This document shows positions 39,770 to 48,311 of a DNA stretch of 64,000 bases, in pieces. The stretch is from Neobacillus mesonae. Its GTDB lineage: Bacteria > Bacillota > Bacilli > Bacillales > Cytobacillaceae. The notes beneath the pieces are model-generated. The model made no database searches. It was given only the letters and a program-made list of their open reading frames with translations, and had not been told where the DNA came from. Location: the NCBI RefSeq assembly GCF_001636315.1, contig NZ_KV440949.1:832203-896202 (forward strand). Direction: 5' to 3'. How positions within the stretch are numbered: the stretch's first letter is position 1; every line of letters starts with the position of its first letter. Both the position numbers and the translations under genes were made by a program.

Positions 39770-39811
39770 AAATAAAGAAGTACGAATGAGAAAGTTATGT
39801 CTCATTCGTAC
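39770..39811 (-). terminator. Terminator after the aldehyde dehydrogenase gene
   Basis: On the minus strand GTACGAATGAG and CTCATTCGTAC form an 11-bp perfect stem followed by TTCTTTATTT. It lies between the aldehyde dehydrogenase gene and paaH, splitting the cluster into transcriptional parts. Confidence 0.85.
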
Positions 39812-39821
39812 AGTTAGGTTT

Positions 39822-41333
39822 TTAAACTCCTAGTGGATTTAATGGACGACTTCCATAATAAGAGATAATACTCTTTGTTTCAGTATAGAGATCCAGTGTT
39901 TCGATACATAGTTCACGACCAAAACCAGATTGCTTATATCCGCCGAATGGTGTTCCAGGGAAAGCGGAGAATGGACAGTTCACCATTACGATACCTGCTT
40001 GGATTTGGTTGGCAACGCGGGTTGCACGAGCACCATCTTTCGACCAAACCGCAGAACCTAAGCCAAATTCTGTATCATTGGCAAGACGAATCGCTTCTTT
40101 TTCATCCTTAAACTTCATGACTACAACCACCGGGCCAAAAATTTCTTCTTTAACAACAGTCATATTGTGATCAACATCAGCAATGACGGTTGGCTCATAC
40201 CAGAAGCCGCCTTCGTAGCCTTCCACTTTAGCAGGCTTTCCTCCCGCTAAGATGGTCGCTCCTTCATCAATAGCTGATTTCACATAGCCATCAATGACAT
40301 CTAGTTGTCCTTGGTCGATAATAGCACCTACATGCGTTCCTTTGTCGAACGGATTACCTAATACAAGCTTTTTCGTTTTCTCAACAAATTTAGTTACAAA
40401 TTCATCGTAAATGTCTTCATGTACATACAAACGAGAACGAGCTTCACAAGATTGACCTGTGTTGTAGAAAATTCCAAATAAAGAGCCATCAACTGCCGCA
40501 TCAATGTCTGCATCTTCAAATACTAGATTTGGAGATTTTCCGCCAAGTTCAAGTGTTACACGCTTTAATGTATCAGATGCTTTTTTCATAATATCTTTTC
40601 CGATCGGAGTAGAACCAGTGAAAGCAACCTTATCTACCTTTGGATGTTCAACAAGATAGTTTCCAACCTCTGAGCCAGATCCTGGAACAATATTAACCAC
40701 TCCTGCAGGAACGCCCGCTTCTAAACAGATTTCCCCTAGAATAATAGCGGTTAAAGGAGTTAAGCTCGCTGGTTTCACAATAACAGAGCAGCCGACCGCG
40801 ATTGCAGGGGCAATTTTCCAAGCCGCCATCATCATTGGATAGTTCCATGGGATGATTTGTGCACATACCCCGACAGGCTCTTTTTCTGTGTAATTATGGA
40901 ATTGACCAGGCATGTTATTGACAACTCCGCGGTGGCCGACAATGGCACCCGCGTAAAATTCAAAATCCTCAATTGCCTGCGATACCTGTCCTTGAGCCGC
41001 AGCTAAGGATTTTCCAGTATCTAAAATTTCTAATTCAACAAGCTCATTAAAACGAGAACGCATAATTGCAGCAATCTTATTTAATACTTGTGAACGGCGG
41101 CCAACTGGATATTTACGCCATTTCCCATGATCAAATGCCTCGCGGGCAGCTAGTACTGCCTTTTCAGCATCTTCCTGGCTTGCTTTTGCCACTTCGGCAA
41201 TTAATTCTCCAGTTGCAGGATTATATGTTTTAATGGTTTGACCATTTGAACTTGTTGTTTTTTCACCATTAATGATTAAGTGATAAAAGTCTCTTTTTAA
41301 TGTAACTGCTTCGTTAGTTTGTACTGTAGACAT
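39822..41333 (-). CDS. NAD(P)-dependent aldehyde dehydrogenase of the paa cluster
   Basis: A 503-residue aldehyde dehydrogenase with IIPWNYPMMMAAWK, the catalytic Glu in VTLELGGKSPNLVF near residue 270 and the catalytic Cys in NTGQSCEARSRL near 303. No MaoC hydratase domain is fused, unlike PaaZ. It may oxidise the ring-opened semialdehyde (the PaaZ aldehyde step) or phenylacetaldehyde feeding the pathway. GGAGG precedes the ATG by 8 bases. Confidence 0.85.
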   Translation of the reverse strand: MSTVQTNEAVTLKRDFYHLIINGEKTTSSNGQTIKTYNPATGELIAEVAKASQEDAEKAVLAAREAFDHGKWRKYPVGRRSQVLNKIAAIMRSRFNELVELEILDTGKSLAAAQGQVSQAIEDFEFYAGAIVGHRGVVNNMPGQFHNYTEKEPVGVCAQIIPWNYPMMMAAWKIAPAIAVGCSVIVKPASLTPLTAIILGEICLEAGVPAGVVNIVPGSGSEVGNYLVEHPKVDKVAFTGSTPIGKDIMKKASDTLKRVTLELGGKSPNLVFEDADIDAAVDGSLFGIFYNTGQSCEARSRLYVHEDIYDEFVTKFVEKTKKLVLGNPFDKGTHVGAIIDQGQLDVIDGYVKSAIDEGATILAGGKPAKVEGYEGGFWYEPTVIADVDHNMTVVKEEIFGPVVVVMKFKDEKEAIRLANDTEFGLGSAVWSKDGARATRVANQIQAGIVMVNCPFSAFPGTPFGGYKQSGFGRELCIETLDLYTETKSIISYYGSRPLNPLGV

Positions 41334-41348
41334 TTCGTTGACCTCCTG

Positions 41349-42122
41349 TTATTTTCCGACAAATACCGGTTTTCTTTTTTCAATAAAAGCTTGCACACCT
41401 TCACGATGGTCTTTCGTTAATCCGGCAATTCTTTGTCCTTGAGCTTCTTCTTCCAAATAATCTTGGAAGGAAAGGTTACCGGCTGCTTTGATCGTCCGTT
41501 TTATTAAACCAATGGCTTTTGTTGGCATTACTGCCAGCCGTTCGGCAAATTGCTGAACTTCCGCCTCAAAGTGATCAGCCGGAAACACCTTCGTTGCTAA
41601 TCCTAATGATAATGCCTGTTCAGCTTGAATTTTTTCACCTAAAACTGAAATTTCAAGAGCCCGTGCTTCTCCTACCAATCTAGTAAGAAAATAACTATTA
41701 CCTGAATCCGGAATTAAACCGATATGAACGAACGCATTAAGGAAGCTGGCACGGTCCGACATCAAGCGGAAATCACAGGCCAGCGCGAGGCTGAACCCAG
41801 CACCGGCGGCGACGCCATTGACAGCGGCAATAATCGGTTTTTCACATTGATAGATTTGCTTCATCATTGGTCCATAATGCCTTCTCAACACTTCACCGTG
41901 ATCCATATTCTCATCTACTTCAGAGAGGTCCTGACCGGAGCAGAAGCCGCGCCCTGCACCAGTCAGCACAATGACCCGGACCTCTTCGGATCCGGAGGCG
42001 GTTTTAATGGCATGGGTGATTTCTTGATTCATTTTAGAAACGAAGGCATTTAGGGTATTGGGGCTGTTTAATGTAATCCAAGCAGCTCCATTGTTTATTG
42101 AATAAGTAATGGTCTCATACAT
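41349..42122 (-). CDS. paaG: Enoyl-CoA hydratase/isomerase, PaaG-like
   Basis: A 257-residue crotonase protein. GRGFCSGQDLSEVDENM near residue 60 and NGVAAGAGFSLALACD near 105 match the PaaG group (GFCAGQDL, GAAAGAG), which isomerises the ring epoxide of phenylacetyl-CoA to oxepin-CoA. GLIPDSGNSYFLTRL is also PaaG-like. The start at 42122 has AAGGGAG about eight bases upstream. Confidence 0.85.
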   Translation of the reverse strand: MYETITYSINNGAAWITLNSPNTLNAFVSKMNQEITHAIKTASGSEEVRVIVLTGAGRGFCSGQDLSEVDENMDHGEVLRRHYGPMMKQIYQCEKPIIAAVNGVAAGAGFSLALACDFRLMSDRASFLNAFVHIGLIPDSGNSYFLTRLVGEARALEISVLGEKIQAEQALSLGLATKVFPADHFEAEVQQFAERLAVMPTKAIGLIKRTIKAAGNLSFQDYLEEEAQGQRIAGLTKDHREGVQAFIEKRKPVFVGK

Positions 42123-42126
42123 ATGA

Positions 42127-42903
42127 TTATCTCCCTTTAAAGTCCGGCTTCCGTTTTTCAATAAATGCAGTCATGCCTTCTTTTTGATCCTCTGATGAGA
42201 ATAACAAATAGAAGTTCTTCCGTTCGTACTGCATTCCTTCGTAAAGTGAGTAATCGACTGCTTTATTAACTGCATCTTTAATTAAGCGGACGGCAAGTGG
42301 TGCTTGACGGGCTATTTGCTTTGCCATTTTCATAGTTTCTTCCATTAACAGCTCTGGAGAAACAATACGATTGATCAGTCCATGCTGAATGGCTGTTTCA
42401 GCTGGTATTCTGCTTCCACTCCACAGCCATTCAAGCGCTTTTGTCCTGCCCACTATTTTCGTTAAACGCTGCGTACCGCCGGCTCCAGGCATCACGCCTA
42501 GATTTACTTCAGGAAAGGCAAATTCCGTGCCGCTTGCGGCAATAAGCAAATCACAGTTTAACGCTAATTCAAATCCTCCGCCAAATACGAATCCTTTCAC
42601 TGCACCGATCATCGGCTTTTTAATCAATGACAGGCGGTCCCATTCGGCAAATTGATTTAACAGCTCAAGCTTGACAGGGTTATCTCCCGCCATTTCATCA
42701 ATATCAGCTCCGGCTGAAAAAGCACGCCCTTTACCAGTTAGGACAATGACGCGTATCTCTTCATTCCGGTCAAAGGATTCCACTGCATCGACGATTTCAC
42801 CCACCATTTTGCGGTTGAGCGCATTATATTGAGCAGGTCTGTTTAACTCAATTAAGGCAACTCCATCGTTGTGGGAGGCTTCGATAAATTCATATGATTT
42901 CAT
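42127..42903 (-). CDS. paaF: Enoyl-CoA hydratase, PaaF-like
   Basis: A 258-residue crotonase protein with GRAFSAGADIDEMA and KGFVFGGGFELALNCD as the oxyanion-hole motifs and FPEVNLGVMPGAGGTQRLT supplying the catalytic Glu. It fits PaaF, hydrating 2,3-dehydroadipyl-CoA. Its ATG overlaps the preceding EthD stop codon (ATGA). Confidence 0.83.
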   Translation of the reverse strand: MKSYEFIEASHNDGVALIELNRPAQYNALNRKMVGEIVDAVESFDRNEEIRVIVLTGKGRAFSAGADIDEMAGDNPVKLELLNQFAEWDRLSLIKKPMIGAVKGFVFGGGFELALNCDLLIAASGTEFAFPEVNLGVMPGAGGTQRLTKIVGRTKALEWLWSGSRIPAETAIQHGLINRIVSPELLMEETMKMAKQIARQAPLAVRLIKDAVNKAVDYSLYEGMQYERKNFYLLFSSEDQKEGMTAFIEKRKPDFKGR

Positions 42904-43205
42904 TCATCGTCTTCCCCGATTACTAAAGTAACGAGCTTGCCGGCAAATTTCATTAAATCTTTACCAGAAGCCTTTCCTTCTTCGGAGCGCATACCGTTTT
43001 GTAAATCTTCCATGCTGTCATAGCGCATTTCGCACATTAAATAGTAAGGAGGTTCACCGCCCATTGGCGTACCGGTAAATTTTGTTACTTTAATTTCACG
43101 TAGACCAGGGATTTTTTTCGTAATAGGTACGTGAACGTTGTTGTAATGTTCATCAAAAGCTGCCTTGTCTTCAGGTTGTTTATATAAAGCGATTAATTTT
43201 GCCAT
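42900..43205 (-). CDS. EthD family protein in the paa operon
   Basis: A 101-residue ferredoxin-like alpha+beta barrel protein with KLIALYKQPEDKAAFDEHYN and the EthD-type HVPITKKIPGLREI. No catalytic function is established for such proteins, though several occur beside oxygenases. The ATG at 43205 has GAGGAG seven bases upstream. Coupling to paaF by an ATGA overlap and its position downstream of paaD indicate a role in this pathway. Confidence 0.8.
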   Translation of the reverse strand: MAKLIALYKQPEDKAAFDEHYNNVHVPITKKIPGLREIKVTKFTGTPMGGEPPYYLMCEMRYDSMEDLQNGMRSEEGKASGKDLMKFAGKLVTLVIGEDDE

Positions 43206-43272
43206 CTTCATTCTCCTCACTTTTTATATAATTGAATGTTAATTTGCGAGCCTGCTATCCATCAACCACGAT

Positions 43273-43773
43273 TTACATCAATGTTGAAATTGGTTTCATT
43301 GCTTCAAAAGGGTTTTTGCAGCTTTTACAGTACAAGATACTTCTGCATGCTGTTGGACCAAAAATATTGTCCATTGTCACATAAGTGGAGCCGCAAAACG
43401 GACAATCCACATGCCAGGAGCCATCACTATCCATCAGACGGGGTGGAGGAGCTATTCCGAATGCCTTTAATCCCATTCTGCCTTTTTCAGATATACGATC
43501 TGAAGTCCATGGCGGGTGGTTAATAAATTCAACGTTAACCTCTTTTACTTCATCAATAGAAATAACTGCCTTTTTTATATTTTCCTTTATCAATTCAAGT
43601 GCTGGACAGCCTAAGAAGGTCGGGAGAATTTTGATATTCACCACATAGTCTTGAACATTCACTTCCTCTACCATACCAAGGTCGATAATACTCACTGTGT
43701 TAATTTCAGGGTCATGAACTTCTTCTAACACGCCTAATACTTTCTTCTCCAGTGAATCCGTAGCCATTTGCAT
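43273..43773 (-). CDS. paaD: Phenylacetyl-CoA epoxidase subunit PaaD
   Basis: A 166-residue MIP18/DUF59 protein with EVHDPEINTVSIIDLGMV at the N-terminus and a C-terminal zinc-ribbon-like region (CPFCGSTY, CRSILYCKSCKNPF). PaaD is thought to help assemble iron centres of the epoxidase. It follows paaC. AAGGGG lies seven bases before the ATG. Confidence 0.93.
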   Translation of the reverse strand: MQMATDSLEKKVLGVLEEVHDPEINTVSIIDLGMVEEVNVQDYVVNIKILPTFLGCPALELIKENIKKAVISIDEVKEVNVEFINHPPWTSDRISEKGRMGLKAFGIAPPPRLMDSDGSWHVDCPFCGSTYVTMDNIFGPTACRSILYCKSCKNPFEAMKPISTLM

Positions 43774-43810
43774 GATTACACCCCTTTCTGATGAAATGTG
43801 AAATTGTGGA

Positions 43811-44623
43811 TTACCAAGAGGCTGCTGTATCTATTCGATAAACTTCTGAAAGTGTGGCAATTGCCGTTTCTAAATCCTTTGTATGCTCAAAATTCCGTCC
43901 ATTTGCTTCCGGTACAGCTGGAATCTCAGGAATCTCTAAATTGAGTGATTCAAATACAGCTTTCATCTGTTCCTGCCATCTTTGAACAAGCGTTCTTTCC
44001 TCTTCAATTAAGCCTAATTCAACAATCTTCTTACCGTCAGTTCCTAATGAGAATACGTCACCAAAATCTTTCATAACTTGGGCAATAGCGGCCTGCATTC
44101 TTTGCTTTGCTTCATCTGTTGAGCTTAATAGCTGAACGAACCATGTTTTCCAATGAAGTAAGTGGTAATATAATTCTATATTCACTTTTACTGCTACCTC
44201 TGCCAATGGTTGATATGAGCTGTTTTTCAATGATTCTATTTTTATTTTCTTTGCTGCAGTATAAAAATAATTTCGAACAACCGCATATGCCCAATCATAT
44301 TTAGGAACTTCCATATAATATCCTTCACCATTTGGTCTCTCGACTAGAATACTATTCTTACGTTCCTTAGCCGGTCTTAGGTGTGCTAAAGAGTCAGCGC
44401 TGCCTAAACCCAATTCTTCTAGCAATTGATAGTACATTGCGGCATGTCCCATGCTGTCCTGACTGATAGAAGAAGATGCAACATCTTCTTCTATATGCGG
44501 TGCTAGACCGAGCCATTCAGACCCTTTGAAGGAATATAGGAAGTCATCATCTGCAAGCTGAAATAACAAACTTACTACTGCATCTTTATTTTCTGAGTTG
44601 GCTGCTAAGTTTAGCTCAGTCAT
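43811..44623 (-). CDS. paaC: Phenylacetyl-CoA epoxidase structural subunit PaaC
   Basis: A 270-residue ferritin-fold protein that pairs with PaaA as non-catalytic partner. LADDDFLYSFKGSEWLGLAPHIEEDVA and SISQDSMGHAAMYYQLLEELG are PaaC signatures, described in pieces. The start at 44623 is supported by CGGAGG eight bases upstream; it overlaps the end of paaB by eight bases. Confidence 0.95.
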   Translation of the reverse strand: MTELNLAANSENKDAVVSLLFQLADDDFLYSFKGSEWLGLAPHIEEDVASSSISQDSMGHAAMYYQLLEELGLGSADSLAHLRPAKERKNSILVERPNGEGYYMEVPKYDWAYAVVRNYFYTAAKKIKIESLKNSSYQPLAEVAVKVNIELYYHLLHWKTWFVQLLSSTDEAKQRMQAAIAQVMKDFGDVFSLGTDGKKIVELGLIEEERTLVQRWQEQMKAVFESLNLEIPEIPAVPEANGRNFEHTKDLETAIATLSEVYRIDTAASW

Positions 44624-44969
44624 GTTTGTTACCTCCGGCCCATGATAGAATTTCTTTTTCATCAAACATTTTTTGCTGGTAAAAACGCCATTTTTTCTTC
44701 AGGTATCCGTACCCTTTCATTTCCCGGTAATCCTTATTATCTAAGCGCTGCAGCGATACCTTCTCTTCACTTGACAGCCCGCGGATATGCTCGCGCTGGA
44801 CTACCCATATATCTGCTACAGGCTCCCGCCGCATAAAGTTTTCCTGAGCCATGATCATAGCCATTTCAGCATTTGGCGCCAATAAACTGAATTGATGCTG
44901 AAATGCTGAAGAAGGTGTCCGTTTACTGAAGACTTCAAATTCAAGATAAAAAGTTTTCTTTTGCTCCAT
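44616..44969 (-). CDS. paaB: Phenylacetyl-CoA epoxidase subunit PaaB
   Basis: A 117-residue protein with FYLEFEVFSKRTPSSAFQHQF and MIMAQENFMRREPVADIWVV, the PaaB family pattern; PaaB bridges PaaAC units in the epoxidase. It is slightly longer at the C-terminus than proteobacterial PaaB (about 95 residues). GAAGG precedes the ATG. Confidence 0.94.
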   Translation of the reverse strand: MEQKKTFYLEFEVFSKRTPSSAFQHQFSLLAPNAEMAMIMAQENFMRREPVADIWVVQREHIRGLSSEEKVSLQRLDNKDYREMKGYGYLKKKWRFYQQKMFDEKEILSWAGGNKHD

Positions 44970-44988
44970 TTTTTACCTTCTCCCTTCG

Positions 44989-45945
44989 TTAATTTGCTAC
45001 CGCACTTAAGGCATCGCGTACCCATGCGTTTGTTTCATAAGATACTCTTCTTAAATTCAAACGAGCCTGCGATCGCGGACCATTGTTAGTGATAATTTCC
45101 TTGAACTTACTCCAATCAGGCTGCTGGTAAATCCATAACTGCTGCTCTTCATCAAATCGTAATGTCGGATCTGGAATCGTTAATCCTAATGATAAAATCC
45201 GTGGAATATATTTCGTAAAGAAGCTCTGTCTAAGCTCTTCATTTGTGCTGGTTCTAATTTTGTATTTAATGGTAATATCCTGCTTACTTGAACCCGTTGT
45301 TGAGCTGCTTGCTGGTCCAAAAAACATGAGCAGCGCTTCCCACCAGCCGTTTAGGGACTCTTGGAGCATTTGTTTTTGCTCTTCAGTACCTTCTGCCAGC
45401 GCCATAATGATGGACTCTCCGTGATGCGCATGGAATACTTCCTCTGCACAAATCCGGTGAAGTGCTCTAGAATAAGGGCCGTATGATGCATTCAGCATAT
45501 TTGTCTGTGTGATAATCGCTGCGCCATCAACCAGCCAGCCAATCACACCTGCATCTGCCCATGTTTTGGTAGCCATATGGAAGACATTATGAAACTTTAA
45601 TTTACCGCTGAATAAGTCGTTCATTAAATCGCCGCGGTCTTTTCCATAAGGCTTTAATAAATCTTCTGCCACGCGAAGAAGTAATTGACCATGACCCATT
45701 TCATCTTGTACTTTAGCCATGATTCCCAATTTCCGTCTTAATGAAGGAGCTTTAGGGACCCATTCTTTTTCAGGAAGTGCGCCCATAATTTCACTGATAC
45801 CATGCATAGAGATTAATTTGATTAGCGCCAATCGATACTCCTCTGGCATCCAATCATCAGCCTCGATCTTATCTCCAGCTTCGATTTTAGCGATAAACTG
45901 TTCCAGCTTTTCATGTTCATTTAACTCTCGTTCTAGAACACTCAT
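44989..45945 (-). CDS. paaA: Phenylacetyl-CoA epoxidase catalytic subunit PaaA
   Basis: A 318-residue di-iron oxygenase that epoxidises the ring of phenylacetyl-CoA. Iron ligands lie in EYRLALIKLISMHGISEIMG, KVQDEMGHGQLLLRV and ICAEEVFHAHHGESIIMA (E...ExxH type). The ATG at 45945 is preferred over 45951 because AGGTGG is correctly spaced for it. It is first in the epoxidase operon, behind a sigma-A promoter overlapped by a palindrome. Confidence 0.96.
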   Translation of the reverse strand: MSVLERELNEHEKLEQFIAKIEAGDKIEADDWMPEEYRLALIKLISMHGISEIMGALPEKEWVPKAPSLRRKLGIMAKVQDEMGHGQLLLRVAEDLLKPYGKDRGDLMNDLFSGKLKFHNVFHMATKTWADAGVIGWLVDGAAIITQTNMLNASYGPYSRALHRICAEEVFHAHHGESIIMALAEGTEEQKQMLQESLNGWWEALLMFFGPASSSTTGSSKQDITIKYKIRTSTNEELRQSFFTKYIPRILSLGLTIPDPTLRFDEEQQLWIYQQPDWSKFKEIITNNGPRSQARLNLRRVSYETNAWVRDALSAVAN

Positions 45946-45967
45946 GTCCATACCACCTTTACATTAT

Positions 45968-45988
45968 ATAACGTATTATTAACGTTAT
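45968..45988. promoter_or_regulatory. Operator-like palindrome at the paaA promoter
   Basis: ATAACGT, seven bases, ACGTTAT, a perfect 7-bp inverted repeat containing AACG-N9-CGTT. It overlaps the -10 box and start region of paaA. A related AACG-N9-CGTT lies in the promoter at 47738-47754. PaaX is the obvious candidate regulator, by inference. Confidence 0.7.
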
Positions 45989-46015
45989 TATAGTTTATTG
46001 TTATATAAAATTCAA
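45987..46015 (-). promoter_or_regulatory. Sigma-A promoter of paaABCD
   Basis: On the minus strand TTGAAT (46015-46010), 17 bases and a perfect TATAAT (45992-45987) lie about 45 bases before the paaA start. Confidence 0.75.
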
Positions 46016-46069
46016 GAATATTCCCTTTATTTCAATAACATAATATTAGTAAAAATTTATCCTGGCCGC

Positions 46070-46117
46070 CCATACTGCTAACACATTCAACTATTAATTG
46101 ATGTTTTAGCAGTATGG
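46070..46117. other. Long inverted repeat between paaK and paaA
   Basis: CCATACTGCTAA (46070-46081) and TTAGCAGTATGG (46106-46117) are a perfect 12-bp inverted repeat, with further pairing (TCAA...TTGA) inside the loop. It lies downstream of paaK and upstream of the paaA promoter. There is no T-run on the paaK-sense strand, so a simple terminator is unlikely; it may be an mRNA 3' stabilising stem. Confidence 0.65.
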
Positions 46118-46157
46118 TCAAGGCATTACTTTACATTTAAATAAAGCGATTTCAATA

Positions 46158-47483
46158 TTAAGCTACGGGTTCTGCATTTCTTTTATCAACAATTCGCTTT
46201 GCTTTTCCATCAGAACGAGGAAGACTGCCTGGTTTATTAATAATTGTATCCATCGTTACTAAACAGCTGTTTTTCATTTGGTGCTGGATGCCGCGTTTCA
46301 ATTTTTGTATTTCAGAATGTGTTAAATCTTGCCCAACCTTTTGATAAAGCTCATTTTCTATCTCTACATGGAGTTCAACACTATCAAGGCTGCCCTTCTT
46401 AATTAAATGAATTTGATAGTTTGGTACAAGTCCTTCAATCTGTAACAAAACACGTTCGATTTCCGAAGGGAAAACGTTTACACCGCGGATAATAAGCATA
46501 TCGTCTGTACGACCTTTTAAGCGTGACATCCGCGTATGGGTTCTGCCGCATTTACACTTTTCACGGGTAATGGACGCGATATCTCCAGTACGATAACGAA
46601 TAATTGGCAACGCTTCCTTCGTTAAGCTGGTAAAAACAAGTTCACCATCTTGACCATCTTCCACAGGCTCCAATGTATCAGGATTAAGAACTTCGATGAA
46701 AAAGTGGTCTTCAGCAATATGCAGACCATCTTGGGCTTCAATACACTCGATGGCAACACCTGGACCCATTACTTCGCTTAAACCGTAAATGTCGATAGCT
46801 TTAATATCCAGTTTACGTTCTAAAGTTGCCCGCATTTCTTCAGTCCAAGGTTCAGCGCCAAAGATCCCATATTCAAGACTAGTTTCACGAGGATTCATCC
46901 CAATTTGTTCCATATGTTCCACAATATTTAAAATATATGATGGCGTGCCACAAATACCTCTTGGCTTAAAATCATCAATTATTGTAATTTGTCTATCCGT
47001 ATTTCCACCAGAAATAGGAACTGTCGCTACTCCCAGTTCTTCTGCACCATAGTGAAGACCAAGCCCGCCAGTAAATAATCCATAACCATATGCATTGTGG
47101 AAAATATCGCCTTTTCTCCCACCAGCTGTGACTATACCACGTGCAACAATCGAAGCCCAATTCTTAATATCATTCTTTGTATAGCCAACCACTGTTGGTT
47201 TTCCACTAGTTCCTGAGGAGCCATGAATCCTATTTACCTCATCCATTGGAACTGCAAACAATCCAAAAGGATACTGATCGCGTAAATCCTTTTTCTTTGT
47301 AAATGGCAGCTTTTTCACATCTTCTAATGATTCGATATCATTAGGTGTTATTCCCAGTTCATCAAATTTACTTTTATAAAACGGCACATTTTCATAAACT
47401 CTATTTACCGTTTGCTGAAGGCGGGACAATTGTAATTTTTCTATCTCAGTACGGCTCATTGTTTCGATTTCTGGATTGTACAT
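46158..47483 (-). CDS. paaK: Phenylacetate-CoA ligase
   Basis: A 441-residue ANL-superfamily ligase that activates phenylacetate with ATP and CoA, the entry step of the pathway. The AMP-binding loop RIHGSSGTSGKPTVVGY near residue 90, IFGAEPWTEEMR, YGLSEVMGPG and YRTGDIASI are clear. AAGGAGG precedes the ATG. It has its own promoter region separate from paaA. Confidence 0.96.
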   Translation of the reverse strand: MYNPEIETMSRTEIEKLQLSRLQQTVNRVYENVPFYKSKFDELGITPNDIESLEDVKKLPFTKKKDLRDQYPFGLFAVPMDEVNRIHGSSGTSGKPTVVGYTKNDIKNWASIVARGIVTAGGRKGDIFHNAYGYGLFTGGLGLHYGAEELGVATVPISGGNTDRQITIIDDFKPRGICGTPSYILNIVEHMEQIGMNPRETSLEYGIFGAEPWTEEMRATLERKLDIKAIDIYGLSEVMGPGVAIECIEAQDGLHIAEDHFFIEVLNPDTLEPVEDGQDGELVFTSLTKEALPIIRYRTGDIASITREKCKCGRTHTRMSRLKGRTDDMLIIRGVNVFPSEIERVLLQIEGLVPNYQIHLIKKGSLDSVELHVEIENELYQKVGQDLTHSEIQKLKRGIQHQMKNSCLVTMDTIINKPGSLPRSDGKAKRIVDKRNAEPVA

Positions 47484-47508
47484 TAATTAAAGCCTCCTTA
47501 TTAATTAA

Positions 47509-47581
47509 ATAACACATATAACACGGTTGTTTTAATTTAGTAATATATTTATAGATTAATACCACATTAGCACCATGTCAA
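47509..47581 (-). promoter_or_regulatory. paaK promoter region, with a weak copy of the paa palindrome
   Basis: On the minus strand TTGACA (47581-47576), 17 bases and a poor TAATCT form a tentative promoter. ATAACAC, seven bases, ACGGTTG at 47509-47529 resembles the paaA palindrome in its outer bases only. Evidence is weak for both. Confidence 0.35.
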
Positions 47582-47737
47582 TATTGTTTACTGAATTTTT
47601 TTATTACTGAAACCGTTTTAATATAGGAGAAAACTAATAAATATAAGGGATTTAAGCGGTTTTGTCATAAAGATTATTTTGTTAATTCCGAAATTTGATA
47701 CTAATTAATTAAAATGGTATATTACAATTATAGTTTT

Positions 47738-47761
47738 AACGTTAATAAATCGTTGTATAAT
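47738..47761 (+). promoter_or_regulatory. Promoter of the PaaI gene with AACG-N9-CGTT operator
   Basis: A perfect -10 TATAAT lies at 47756-47761. The bases in front of it hold AACG (47738-47741), nine bases, CGTT (47751-47754), the same spacing as in the paaA palindrome. No good -35 is visible, so activation or weak basal expression is possible. Confidence 0.55.
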
Positions 47762-47784
47762 GATTTGATTATGAAGGGGATAAT

Positions 47785-48237
47785 ATGATGGCAGTTAAAT
47801 TAGATGATCACGCTTTACACGAGAAGCATTATGACCAAATCGTAAACATTATGAAAAATGAACCGTATGCAAATTTCCTTGGCATGAAGCTTACTGATCT
47901 TGGGCCTGGAACTGCCGCCGCTGAATTGATTCCGAATGAAAACATGTTAAATTCCCATAGCACCGTTCATGGCGGGGTTATTTTTTCTTTGGCGGATTAT
48001 GTTTTTGCGGCAGCTAGCAACTCCTATGGAAAAACTGCTCTGGGAGTAACGACAAATGTCAATTTTATGTCTGCGGGCAAATTGGGACAAAAACTTACTG
48101 CCACCGCAGAGGAAGTTAAGAAAAACCATAAGCTTGGCTGGTACAAGATTCATGTATTTAGCGGCGAGGAATTATGCGCCACGATGGATGCAATGGTATA
48201 TCGAAAAAGTCAGTCGTTTGTAGGAAATGAGGATTAA
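47785..48237 (+). CDS. paaI: PaaI-type acyl-CoA thioesterase
   Basis: A 150-residue hotdog thioesterase with the STVHGGVIFSLADYVFAAASN motif (catalytic Asp in LADY), the PaaI pattern. PaaI hydrolyses ring-hydroxylated phenylacetyl-CoA and similar intermediates, relieving CoA trapping. AAGGGG lies 5-8 bases before tandem ATGs. It is divergent from paaK and carries the cluster's operator-like palindrome. Confidence 0.9.
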   Translation: MMAVKLDDHALHEKHYDQIVNIMKNEPYANFLGMKLTDLGPGTAAAELIPNENMLNSHSTVHGGVIFSLADYVFAAASNSYGKTALGVTTNVNFMSAGKLGQKLTATAEEVKKNHKLGWYKIHVFSGEELCATMDAMVYRKSQSFVGNED

Positions 48238-48267
48238 GCCGGAAGAGCCTGATCAAGAAAATGAAAA

Positions 48268-48300
48268 GCATCGACCAGAAAAATTCGGTCGATGCCTTTC
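48268..48300. terminator. Terminator of paaI
   Basis: GCATCGACC (48268-48276) and GGTCGATGC (48287-48295) form a 9-bp stem. The following CTTTCATTT is T-rich on the plus strand and the opposite strand gives GCTTTTC, so it may serve both directions. Confidence 0.75.
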
Positions 48301-48311
48301 ATTTATCATTA

